A stretch of DNA of 28,344 nt from Holosporales bacterium (GTDB lineage Bacteria; Pseudomonadota; Alphaproteobacteria; Caedimonadales; UBA9215). The stretch's first letter is position 1. Each line of letters opens with the position of its first letter. Below, piece after piece: positions 9,501 through 16,143 of this stretch. The stretch spans positions 1-28,344 of the forward strand of contig DOCA01000119.1 in NCBI GenBank assembly GCA_003503995.1, in the 5' to 3' direction. The notes below the pieces were generated by a model. That model made no database searches. It worked only from the letters and a program-made list of their open reading frames with translations, and was not told the origin of the DNA. Both the position numbers and the translations under genes were made by a program.

Positions 9501-11403
9501 TGGCGATATGTCAGGAGATGTTTTTGGAAATGGTATGCTCCTTTCTAAAACCACAGAACTTGTTGCAGCCTTTAACCACCTCCATATTTTCATTGACCCA
9601 ACTCCAAATGCTGCTGAAAGCTTTAAGGAGCGAGAACGCCTCTTTAAATTGCCGCGCTCCACATGGGATGATTATAATCGAAAAACCCTCTCAAAAGGGG
9701 CTGAGATCTATTCACGGAGTGCCAAAACCCTTACTCTTAATTCTACAATTCAAAAAATGTTTAACCTAGAGTCTGCGAAAATTCGCCCCGATGATCTTAT
9801 TAAAGCCATTCTACAATACCAAGCAGATTTATTATGGTTCGGAGGCATCGGGACCTACATTAAATCCGCCAGCGAAAGCCATGGGGATGTCGGAGATCGT
9901 GCCAATGATAATATCAGAATTGATGCAAAGGACCTCCACGTCAAAGTCATTGCTGAAGGCGCAAACCTCGGGTGCACACAGCTTGCGCGCATCGAATTTG
10001 AGCGACTTGCTCACGGTCATATCAATACAGATGCTATTGATAACTCTGCAGGTGTTTCCTGCTCTGACCGCGAAGTTAATATCAAAATTTTATTCAACGC
10101 CATTCTGCAGGCTAAGAAAATTACTTTACCAGAGCGCAATAAACTTCTAGAAAAAATGACATCAGATGTCTCTCGCCTTGTCCTCCGAGATAACTATTTA
10201 CAACCCCAAACCATTACAGATATTAATGTTCTTGGTAGTCGTAATTTCGATCAACAGATTCATCTTATCCGTCAGCTAGAGCAAGAAGGTGTCTTAGACC
10301 GACAAGTTGAATACTTGCCAGATGACACAACCCTTGAAGAGTATCAAGCAACGCAAATGTGTTTAACACGCCCAGAAGTTTCCGTTCTTATGGGATATTC
10401 TAAGATTAATATTTATGACAAAATCCTTGGGACAAATTTGCCCGATGATCCTTTCTTCATAAAATACCTGCGTCTTTATTTCCCTCCTCTTCTTCAAGAG
10501 AAATATGATAAAGAAATTTTGCATCACCCCTTACGTCGTGAAATCATTGCAACCTATGCTGTTAACCAACTTATTAACCGAATGGGTGCAAGCTATATTA
10601 ATGAGGCTATGAGTGTCACAGGTGCCTTTATTGAGGATGTCTTCAAGGCCTTCTTCACAGTGTCAGAGGTCTTTGATATACAGCATGTTTGGGATGAAAT
10701 TGAGAAATTAGATAACAAAGTTTCCACTACTATTCAAACTAACGCCCGTCTTGATGTCTATAAAATAGTGCGCCGCACCACACTCTGGTTACTACGCTAT
10801 TACCCAATGGCCGATACCATTGAAGAAACGGCAAGCATTCTCCAAATTGGTATTGATTCTTTCTTGTCCAATATCACAGAGTGTTTACAAGGGGATCTAA
10901 GAGAGAAGCTAAATGCTAGTATTAAAGCTTATGAGCATTTGAAATTGCCAAAAGACCTTGCAAAACGTCTTGCCCTTCTTCAGGCAGCGTCAACATCCCC
11001 CGACATCATTTTGGTTGCAACAGAAACGAATAGTACGGTTCCTGAAGTGGCTGAACTCTATTTTAAAGTAGGTCAGTCTTTCTTCTTTTCTCCTCTACGA
11101 GATACCATTGAAACCGCTGCCATGGCGACGACTCTATGGGACCGCCGCCTTGTTGCAAGCCTGATCGAGGATCTTTATAATTACCAAAGCGATCTTACTA
11201 TTAATATGCTGCTTTATGCCAAAGAGCAACGCATTCAAACCGATGATCACTTTGGAGCGTTGCTTAACAGCTGGATGCAAGCTCATCAAAACCAAATCAT
11301 AAACATTGAGCATGCTATTAAAGAAAGCCAAATTGAAACGGCACTCGACTTAACGGCTGCCACGGTCATTGTCAGAGAATTGAGACATTTAAGTGGCAAT
11401 TAG
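6559..11403 (+). CDS. gdhB: NAD-specific glutamate dehydrogenase, 180-kDa type
   Basis: At 1614 aa this is the very large bacterial NAD-dependent glutamate dehydrogenase, which deaminates glutamate to 2-oxoglutarate and ammonia and feeds amino-acid carbon into the TCA cycle. The N-terminal half (about 1-700) is the regulatory ACT-like region. The catalytic core follows: RGGKVARGGIRWSDRQEDFR near 800-820, the active-site Lys846 in VPVGSKGGFIVK, ADKGTATFSDFANEIS near 912-927, GDMSGDVFGNGMLLS near 984-998, and the dinucleotide-domain block VIAEGANLGCTQLARIEFE. The C-terminal 400 residues are helical. The frame is uninterrupted and full length. Start ATG has only a poor Shine-Dalgarno. In Caulobacter the corresponding enzyme (GdhZ) also influences cell division; whether that applies here is unknown. 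Confidence 0.95.
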   Translation: MEKSVKKLIDDLSTLLKKAVPKDQGALAYDFVQHFYTNPAKETLTRMSQSDIVDGLEHLWSFFYERKAGEPKTRVYHWKPKVNHALAERIIIDIVNDNMSFSLDSLYGLLQHLGTKARLTFHPILAVERNKKGEVQSISGPTEVGKKQSLEYIIHCEIVDRVSPELIAELNASLPNMLRDVRWANEDWKPMREKALETVQELKAYEEKGFLNTSLEEVIKFVEWIEDDHYTFLGYCNYDLVDDEPDNIAHRVKSESALGVLRDEEISRLQTLFSGIALNSDTKKYIFDSFPIIINKTSCLSHVHRNVRMDCVGIRRYNDQGEVVGIRLFVGLFTSVAYDSSARDIPLLRTKISKIIRRAGFTYDWHDGKALIHILDSLPRDELFQASIKELTDIGLEILHLQERRRLAFFMRRDQFNRFLSCLVYIPRDRFDSDLCDRIATILSSEFEGTIGNYKAQYGELAFARVHYTVHSATGLKDNYDVERIEALLVEESRTWTDDLKFVLMERFHEVQSAYLYRRYRKAFDRGYQDRQKGATVLEDLIEIEEIYENDPFRVRIYSAPNKASTALKLKIYNRSTPLPLSDVLPILENLDLKVVSEVPYTVSPLGEEETVWIHDFTLESRGSCLIDVEKACRKFEKTLIKVRNRDIENDGFNRLVLRANLNWWQCILFRAYAKYLRLIGTPFSKAYISNTLVRNPTVVALLAELFEERFHPSKAHHCEELIEKIKSHLDGISNADEDRILRLYLTVITSTIRTNAYQHDHDGNPKSYISFKISSRDIEELPKPRPLYEVFVYSSYMEGIHLRGGKVARGGIRWSDRQEDFRTEVLSLVKAQMVKNTVIVPVGSKGGFIVKTSLEGKSREEFFQEGVRCYRTLIRGLLDITDNLVGDEVVAPHDVKRWDSDDTYLVVAADKGTATFSDFANEISKEYDFWLGDAFASGGSVGYDHKKMGITARGAWTAVQRHFRELGKNIQKEPFTVVGIGDMSGDVFGNGMLLSKTTELVAAFNHLHIFIDPTPNAAESFKERERLFKLPRSTWDDYNRKTLSKGAEIYSRSAKTLTLNSTIQKMFNLESAKIRPDDLIKAILQYQADLLWFGGIGTYIKSASESHGDVGDRANDNIRIDAKDLHVKVIAEGANLGCTQLARIEFERLAHGHINTDAIDNSAGVSCSDREVNIKILFNAILQAKKITLPERNKLLEKMTSDVSRLVLRDNYLQPQTITDINVLGSRNFDQQIHLIRQLEQEGVLDRQVEYLPDDTTLEEYQATQMCLTRPEVSVLMGYSKINIYDKILGTNLPDDPFFIKYLRLYFPPLLQEKYDKEILHHPLRREIIATYAVNQLINRMGASYINEAMSVTGAFIEDVFKAFFTVSEVFDIQHVWDEIEKLDNKVSTTIQTNARLDVYKIVRRTTLWLLRYYPMADTIEETASILQIGIDSFLSNITECLQGDLREKLNASIKAYEHLKLPKDLAKRLALLQAASTSPDIILVATETNSTVPEVAELYFKVGQSFFFSPLRDTIETAAMATTLWDRRLVASLIEDLYNYQSDLTINMLLYAKEQRIQTDDHFGALLNSWMQAHQNQIINIEHAIKESQIETALDLTAATVIVRELRHLSGN

Positions 11404-11758
11404 TAACCTTAAAACGAAACAAAAATATGAACAGAAAGGACGCTTTGCTGAAAGGTGGGCTGCCCTTTTTTTGCAGCTCAAAGGATATAAAATCCTAAAG
11501 CGTCGTTATCAAAACCCCTTGGGAGAAATCGATCTTATTCTTCAAAAAGGGCGATCGATTATTTTTTGTGAGGTTAAAGCACGTCGCTCCCTTAAGACAG
11601 GTCTTGAAGCTTTTTCCCCTCATCAACAGCGGCGTATTACCAACGGGGCCCGTCATTTTCAAACAAGACATCCCGCTTTTCAATCCTACGATTACCGTTT
11701 TGATTACCTCATTGTCTATGGATGGCGCTGCCATCATCTCAAAAATGCCTGGCAATAA
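11393..11758 (+). CDS. YraN/UPF0102 family PD-(D/E)XK nuclease-like protein
   Basis: A 121-aa protein with the UPF0102 layout: KGRFAERWAALFLQLKGY at 15-32, then the restriction-endonuclease-like core GEIDLI (Asp47) and FCEVKAR (Glu60, Lys62). These metal-binding residues are intact, consistent with a small nuclease fold; the physiological role of the family is unclear. The GTG start lies inside the last codons of the dehydrogenase gene (11-bp overlap), so translation is probably coupled to it. No ATG alternative exists near the start. Confidence 0.85.
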   Translation: MAISNLKTKQKYEQKGRFAERWAALFLQLKGYKILKRRYQNPLGEIDLILQKGRSIIFCEVKARRSLKTGLEAFSPHQQRRITNGARHFQTRHPAFQSYDYRFDYLIVYGWRCHHLKNAWQ

Positions 11759-11872
11759 TAGTATTTATTCTATCTAACAAGGAACATAAGTCTTTCTAAA
11801 ATTTCTCCCTCAATTACACTTTTTATACAATTCAAAAAAAATCGTTATATTATCGTAACTTATCAATCATAT

Positions 11873-11887
11873 CTTAACCATTTATTA
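11873..11887. promoter_or_regulatory. CtrA-box-like site upstream of the receiver gene
   Basis: The sequence TTAACCATTTATTAA fits the TTAA-N7-TTAA pattern bound by CtrA in alphaproteobacteria and includes the extended half-site TTAACCAT. It lies about 150 bp upstream of the response-regulator start, in a 277-bp AT-rich gap (11759-12035) with no other feature seen apart from a TATAAA at 11909-11914. Chance occurrence in AT-rich DNA is a real possibility. Confidence 0.35.
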
Positions 11888-12035
11888 ATATTAATAAACA
11901 AAAATTAAGTATAAAGCATAATTTTAAAACAAAAATAAGGCGAATAAAAAATATTACTATATTTATATAACTAAAAATAATTAATATATATTTTTTTGAA
12001 ATAGTAATACAGTAAATAGCGTAAGGAGTATGGGC

Positions 12036-12479
12036 ATGATTTCAGAAAAAACAAACGTTCTTTTCATTGAAGATAATGATATGGATTTTGAGCTTGCTAA
12101 ACGCGCCTTTCGACTTGCAAAGCTTAACAATAGAATATTGCGCCATTCAACAAGCAAGGCTGTTCTCGACATGTTGGAAAAAAATTCGGCAGGCACTCTA
12201 AGCGCAAAAGAACGCCCCAGCCTCATTTTCCTTGATCTTAATATGCCCGATTTAAATGGGCAGGAAATACTGCGTATCATACGCAACGATGAAACAATGA
12301 AAAGTATTCCCATTATTATTCTCTCTGGACAAGGGGATCAAAGTACCATCAATAAACTCTATAAAATGGGTGCCAATAGTTTTATGGTAAAACCTATGAA
12401 TTTTGATGACCTTATTGCCTTTTTCCAACTTATACGAGAATATTGGTTTAAGGTTATGAAACTCCCTGCTGCCCCCTAA
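12036..12479 (+). CDS. Single-domain response regulator (Rcp1-like receiver)
   Basis: A 147-aa CheY-fold receiver with no output domain. It has the acidic pocket IEDND at 11-15, the phospho-acceptor Asp67 in LIFLDLNMPD, the switch Ser in IILSGQ, and the conserved Lys in the MVKPM segment. The insertion between beta-2 and beta-3 and the C-terminal REYWFK segment resemble the Rcp1/CheY-like class that partners with soluble histidine kinases, and not DivK. The perfect AAGGAG at 12023-12028 lies 7 nt before the ATG at 12036 but only 1 nt before an ATG at 12030, so the downstream start is preferred. No cognate kinase is adjacent. Confidence 0.85.
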   Translation: MISEKTNVLFIEDNDMDFELAKRAFRLAKLNNRILRHSTSKAVLDMLEKNSAGTLSAKERPSLIFLDLNMPDLNGQEILRIIRNDETMKSIPIIILSGQGDQSTINKLYKMGANSFMVKPMNFDDLIAFFQLIREYWFKVMKLPAAP

Positions 12480-12485
12480 GCAGGG
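12464..12485 (+). terminator. Possible intrinsic terminator of the receiver gene
   Basis: CCCTGCT at 12464-12470 pairs with AGCAGGG at 12479-12485 across an 8-nt loop, and is followed by ATTTTAG. The stem overlaps the stop codon and the U-run is short, so it is a moderate candidate. Confidence 0.45.
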
Positions 12486-12509
12486 ATTTTAGAGGACCCT
12501 CTTCGGAAA

Positions 12510-13082
12510 CTAATCCTCTTGAAAGAGGCTTGGTATGATTTGTAGGTGTTGGGCTAAAATTGCGTCTTCAATACCACAAATCACCCGCTTTGCATAAGTG
12601 ACAGCTCTTATAACTCTTTGTTCTTTATCGCTAAGGTTGAGCAATATAAATTGATCCAATCCATTATAGAGTGTTGTTATATTGACCTGAAAATCCTCTT
12701 TTGAGCCAATCGCGCTCGTTGCTCTGAGGTTATCGTCTAATACCCAAGCTTTCCTGACTAAAGCTTGTAAGTCCTTAGCTGTTTCCTCAAACCCTTCAAC
12801 ATTTTCGATGTTCATAAAATTAACCATCAACATACCTACTTTATGTATCAGGTCCTGACTATTGTGAATAAAAAGCTTTGCAACATTTTGTGAATAAGTC
12901 ACATCATCAATACCCTCAATTAACTCCGCTAAATGTGTCTTCATATCATCATGAAATCCATAAGCAGAGAGCTCAAAAGGAAAGTCCAACGTGTTATAGA
13001 TTTTTTCTACACTAATTTTAGCTTGCACATTTCCAGCATACGCAAAAAAGCTAAGGAAAATAAAAACAAAAGCTTTCAGCAA
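12510..13082 (-). CDS. Secreted helical protein of unknown function
   Basis: A 190-aa protein with a signal peptide (hydrophobic residues 4-16, likely cleavage after VQA near residue 21), so it is probably periplasmic. The mature part appears entirely helical and has one Cys (in RVICGIED). No family recognised. The start is a TTG immediately after an in-frame TAA, with GGGG 7 nt upstream. It is convergent with the receiver gene (30 bp apart) and downstream of the HD phosphohydrolase on the same strand (104-bp gap). Confidence 0.6.
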   Translation of the reverse strand: MLKAFVFIFLSFFAYAGNVQAKISVEKIYNTLDFPFELSAYGFHDDMKTHLAELIEGIDDVTYSQNVAKLFIHNSQDLIHKVGMLMVNFMNIENVEGFEETAKDLQALVRKAWVLDDNLRATSAIGSKEDFQVNITTLYNGLDQFILLNLSDKEQRVIRAVTYAKRVICGIEDAILAQHLQIIPSLFQED

Positions 13083-13186
13083 TTAAGTACCCCAGAATAA
13101 AAAAATAACAGTGATTCATTATAACAAACGATTAATCATGAAAGAACTTATAAAATTATATTGCGATAAAGAACAGACCATATCAC

Positions 13187-14497
13187 CTATTCCAAACCAA
13201 ATTCTCGGAGGATCTCGGGCGTATTCAAATCATGATGAATGGCTAGATAACGGTACTGCTCTTCTTGGCCTCCAAGGTAATGCATAATATGGGAGTGTTT
13301 TGTCAAATCAGAGACCTCGCGCCCTTGTTCTTTAATGTAAAGAGGGGATTTCACATCTTGGTAAGTGGCCACGCTTCCCTTAAGAACAATCAGTTGCCAA
13401 TTGGAAAGGCCGTACTTTTTTATAACCTTTTGAGCCGTCTTATCATCAACATCTTTGTGCCGTTGGTTTAAGCGTACAATCTTATAGACTTTCTGGCGGG
13501 TGTATAAAAGCAAAGCAACATCGATGAGATCACGAGGCCATTTTCCTGCAGCATCGGAAGCCACTTCCCTAATAAGAGACCACATATCATAATCCACAAG
13601 CTTTCTATAGCTAGGATAGGCTCGATAAATAAAATCATTTTTAGAAAGAATATTTTTACGAAATCCATGACAATCCTCTAGGAAATCCTTCAGTATACCT
13701 TGAGGGAGTTTTTCGATCATTCCCAGATGGTCGACAACTTTTTCCAAGAAAATAATGAGCAACGCCTCATATAAAAGAACAAGAGAATGGTTATAAATGC
13801 CACGAGTCATCAGGCGCCTTGCCAATAAATAATGCTCAACGGAGTTCACCCCTTTAAAATCAATACCAAGACGCGGAGAATTTTTCAGCCCTTCAATGCG
13901 TACAAGCTTTTTTAAAATCCACTGAGCATCAATTTCTCCAAAAGACACACCGCAGAAATGAGAGTCTCGCAGCAAATAATCCAAACGATCCGCATCCAAC
14001 TGAGAAGATACGATATCGGCAACCAAGTTAGCATCGCTGTCTTTAGAATAAATGTGCTCGCCCTTAATAAAATTTTTCACCATTTCTTGATGCACTTTCA
14101 AAAGGTGAGTGTCTGGCAGATCGAAATCTTCTAAAAATTCATGGCTCCAGTCTTCATGGCGAACTTGCTCACTTTGGCTACACAATAACTTCTCGAACGC
14201 ATGAGAAAAAGGACCATGACCGATATCATGAATCAGCGCAGAAATCACAGCCAAATGTTGCGTTTCTTCCTTAAGTTCCAAAGCTTTTGCAAATCTGGAG
14301 GCAAGATAAGCACATCCCAAGCTATGGTTGAAACGTGTGTGAGTTGCACTTGGAAAGACAAGATCTACAAGTCCCACTTGCTTTACATGACGCAAACGTT
14401 GGAAAATTGGTTGATCAATGATGGGCCTCAGGTGCGCCATAAGACCGTCATCAAACTTCATCACGCCATGGATTGCATCGTTTATCAGCATAATCAA
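13187..14497 (-). CDS. HD-domain phosphohydrolase (dGTPase/SAMHD1-like, COG1078 type)
   Basis: A 436-aa member of the HD superfamily related to deoxynucleoside triphosphate triphosphohydrolases. The metal-binding set is intact: His58 in TRFNHSLG, His90-Asp91 in LIHDIGHGPFSHAFE, and an Asp in SQLDADRLDYLLRDS at 166-180. The opening INDAIHGVMKFDD and QRLRHVKQ are typical of the subgroup. It may hydrolyse dNTPs or another phosphorylated metabolite; the substrate is not known for this subgroup. The TTG at 14497 has AGGA 10 nt upstream at good spacing, while the ATG two codons later (14491) is further from it; either could be used. Confidence 0.85.
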   Translation of the reverse strand: MIMLINDAIHGVMKFDDGLMAHLRPIIDQPIFQRLRHVKQVGLVDLVFPSATHTRFNHSLGCAYLASRFAKALELKEETQHLAVISALIHDIGHGPFSHAFEKLLCSQSEQVRHEDWSHEFLEDFDLPDTHLLKVHQEMVKNFIKGEHIYSKDSDANLVADIVSSQLDADRLDYLLRDSHFCGVSFGEIDAQWILKKLVRIEGLKNSPRLGIDFKGVNSVEHYLLARRLMTRGIYNHSLVLLYEALLIIFLEKVVDHLGMIEKLPQGILKDFLEDCHGFRKNILSKNDFIYRAYPSYRKLVDYDMWSLIREVASDAAGKWPRDLIDVALLLYTRQKVYKIVRLNQRHKDVDDKTAQKVIKKYGLSNWQLIVLKGSVATYQDVKSPLYIKEQGREVSDLTKHSHIMHYLGGQEEQYRYLAIHHDLNTPEILREFGLE

Positions 14498-14538
14498 AAA
14501 TACTTTCCTAAATCAAAGTTAGTATTAGTATACCTCAG

Positions 14539-14570
14539 ATAACCATTATTTAACCTTTTTTTGATATAAT
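14539..14570 (+). promoter_or_regulatory. Candidate promoter of the small membrane protein gene, with near-CtrA box
   Basis: TATAAT at 14565-14570 is a perfect -10. The -35 position is covered by ATAA-CCATTAT-TTAA at 14539-14553, one mismatch from the TTAA-N7-TTAA CtrA pattern; CtrA sites often overlap the -35. No recognisable TTGACA is present, which would fit an activator-dependent promoter. This is weak, motif-only evidence. Confidence 0.3.
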
Positions 14571-14612
14571 AGTAGCGTTGGAAGAAATGATTAACGACGA
14601 CAGGAGGAAAAA

Positions 14613-14819
14613 ATGAAATTCTTTGATTGGCTAGATAAAGGTGTAAAAAAATTCAACTGGTATGATATTTCCCTTATTAAACTTTCAGCCATTGCTATTG
14701 TTCTTTTACTTGCAAAATATTGGCCTGTTTTAATAAGCTTTGAGTGGTATTGGTACGTTTTGATCGGCATAGTTGCCTCCATTCCACCTCTTCTTAAGCT
14801 ATACGGTAAGTGTTGCTAG
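14613..14819 (+). CDS. Small integral membrane protein, unknown function
   Basis: A 68-aa protein preceded by a perfect AGGAGG six nucleotides before the ATG, so translation is well supported. It has an amphipathic basic N-terminus (FDWLDKGVKKFNWYD) and two hydrophobic segments, about residues 22-38 and 45-60, separated by the aromatic stretch FEWYWY. It ends in a Cys pair. No family function known to me. Its stop is 2 bp from the stop of the convergent glycosyltransferase gene. Confidence 0.7.
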   Translation: MKFFDWLDKGVKKFNWYDISLIKLSAIAIVLLLAKYWPVLISFEWYWYVLIGIVASIPPLLKLYGKCC

Positions 14820-14821
14820 TA

Positions 14822-16030
14822 CTACGCCAAATTTAGGTGCTTAATGAGCGTAGCATTAACTTTGTGAACGTCAAATCTGTCTTCTGCTAGTTTACGGCTT
14901 GCATCAGCCATGGGTCTGAGTTTCTCAGAATGCTCGATAAAAAACTTCATGGCCTCTGCAATAGCCCATGGGTCCGCCACATGGACCAGCACACCATTTT
15001 CTTCTTCACTAACTGTCTCACAACACCCTGGCGCATTAGTCGTAATCAATGGACGCCCAACAGAAAGTGCCTCTAACAGAGCTTTAGGTGTGCCTTCGCG
15101 ATATGAGGGTAAGACAACAACATGAGCTTTTTGCAAAAAGGGCAAAACATCGTCTACTTCTCCAAGATACTCAACAAAAGAGTCTTTCATAATCTTTAAA
15201 GCTTCTTTTTTACCCAGCTGTGCTGGGTTTGGGTGATGCCCTCCCAAAAGTTGGTAACACATTCCAGGGTATTTTTTATGAACCATCTTAACAGCTTCAC
15301 AATACTCGTAAAAACCCTTTGATTTCAAAAGGCGTCCTACAAAAAGAAATGTCAACGGGGCCTGCTGAGGGAGTTGTGTTTTAGGAAATTCTTTAAGATT
15401 CACACCAGATCCATTTACCAGAACAGCCTTTTCCTGGGATACTAAGTTACCATCCAGAAAGACTTGCGCATCATCTTTATTTTGAAAAAAGACTGTTGTA
15501 TTGACCTTAAAAGCCGTTTTTAAAAGGCGATCAGACACCAAACGCAGCAATTTTGTACGCCAGTCATGGAAGGTGTAAAGGTGCCCCAAGCCTGTCATCA
15601 TAGACGTAATGGTTTTAATACCCGCAGCCTTTGCAGCCAAAGACCCATAAATCACTGGCTTTAAGGTGTAAGAAAAAACGGATGTTATATTTTGTTTTTT
15701 AAAAAGGTTTTTCAGGGCTTTATAAGTTGCATAATCTTGAAGGGGATTTAATTTTGTATTAGCAATGGGAATGACGAAAAAAGGAACATCGATGTCTTTT
15801 AATTTTCTAACAACAGCCGTTTTAGAAGCATCATTAGGACCAAAAACCACAACCTCTGCTCCTGTTGCCTTAAGGGCTTTTAAAAAATCGTACCGAAATG
15901 TTAGCAACGTTTTTGTATTACTTGTGACCACGGCAACCTTACGATGCTCCTGAGGTTGCTTCTTAGGAACGGCCCTCTTTGTAGGCATTTTTGGGCTTAC
16001 TTGTTTAGTCGACTTTTTTTTCTGTGCCAT
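14822..16030 (-). CDS. Family 4 glycosyltransferase
   Basis: A 402-aa GT-B fold retaining glycosyltransferase. After a lysine-rich tail of about 30 residues, the acceptor-side domain begins KVAVVTSNTKTLLTFRYDFL and includes SMMTGLGHLYTF. The donor-side domain has LTFLFVGRLLKSKGFYEY and the EX7E motif in YREGTPKALLEALSVG, where the two Glu contact the nucleotide-sugar. It resembles enzymes that build capsule or O-antigen repeat units on the cytoplasmic face; the sugar specificity cannot be read. No strong Shine-Dalgarno marks the ATG at 16030; a TTG at 16087 would add 19 residues. Confidence 0.85.
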   Translation of the reverse strand: MAQKKKSTKQVSPKMPTKRAVPKKQPQEHRKVAVVTSNTKTLLTFRYDFLKALKATGAEVVVFGPNDASKTAVVRKLKDIDVPFFVIPIANTKLNPLQDYATYKALKNLFKKQNITSVFSYTLKPVIYGSLAAKAAGIKTITSMMTGLGHLYTFHDWRTKLLRLVSDRLLKTAFKVNTTVFFQNKDDAQVFLDGNLVSQEKAVLVNGSGVNLKEFPKTQLPQQAPLTFLFVGRLLKSKGFYEYCEAVKMVHKKYPGMCYQLLGGHHPNPAQLGKKEALKIMKDSFVEYLGEVDDVLPFLQKAHVVVLPSYREGTPKALLEALSVGRPLITTNAPGCCETVSEEENGVLVHVADPWAIAEAMKFFIEHSEKLRPMADASRKLAEDRFDVHKVNATLIKHLNLA

Positions 16031-16143
16031 GGGGCCGTGCTGTTTTTTTCTTCCACCCTTCCATTCTATAATGTATTCTAAAGGCAATCAAATTTAAACT
16101 GACCGTTAAAGTTTAAAGAATATCAGGCGAGGCGCATTATATC

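Noticed and set aside
12030..12038. ATG at 12030 as the start of the receiver gene
   Set aside because: It is one base from the AAGGAG; the ATG at 12036 has ideal 7-nt spacing.
16096..16113. CtrA box upstream of the divL-like gene
   Set aside because: The two TTAA sequences (TTAAACTGACCGTTAA) are separated by eight bases, not seven, so the site does not fit the consensus.
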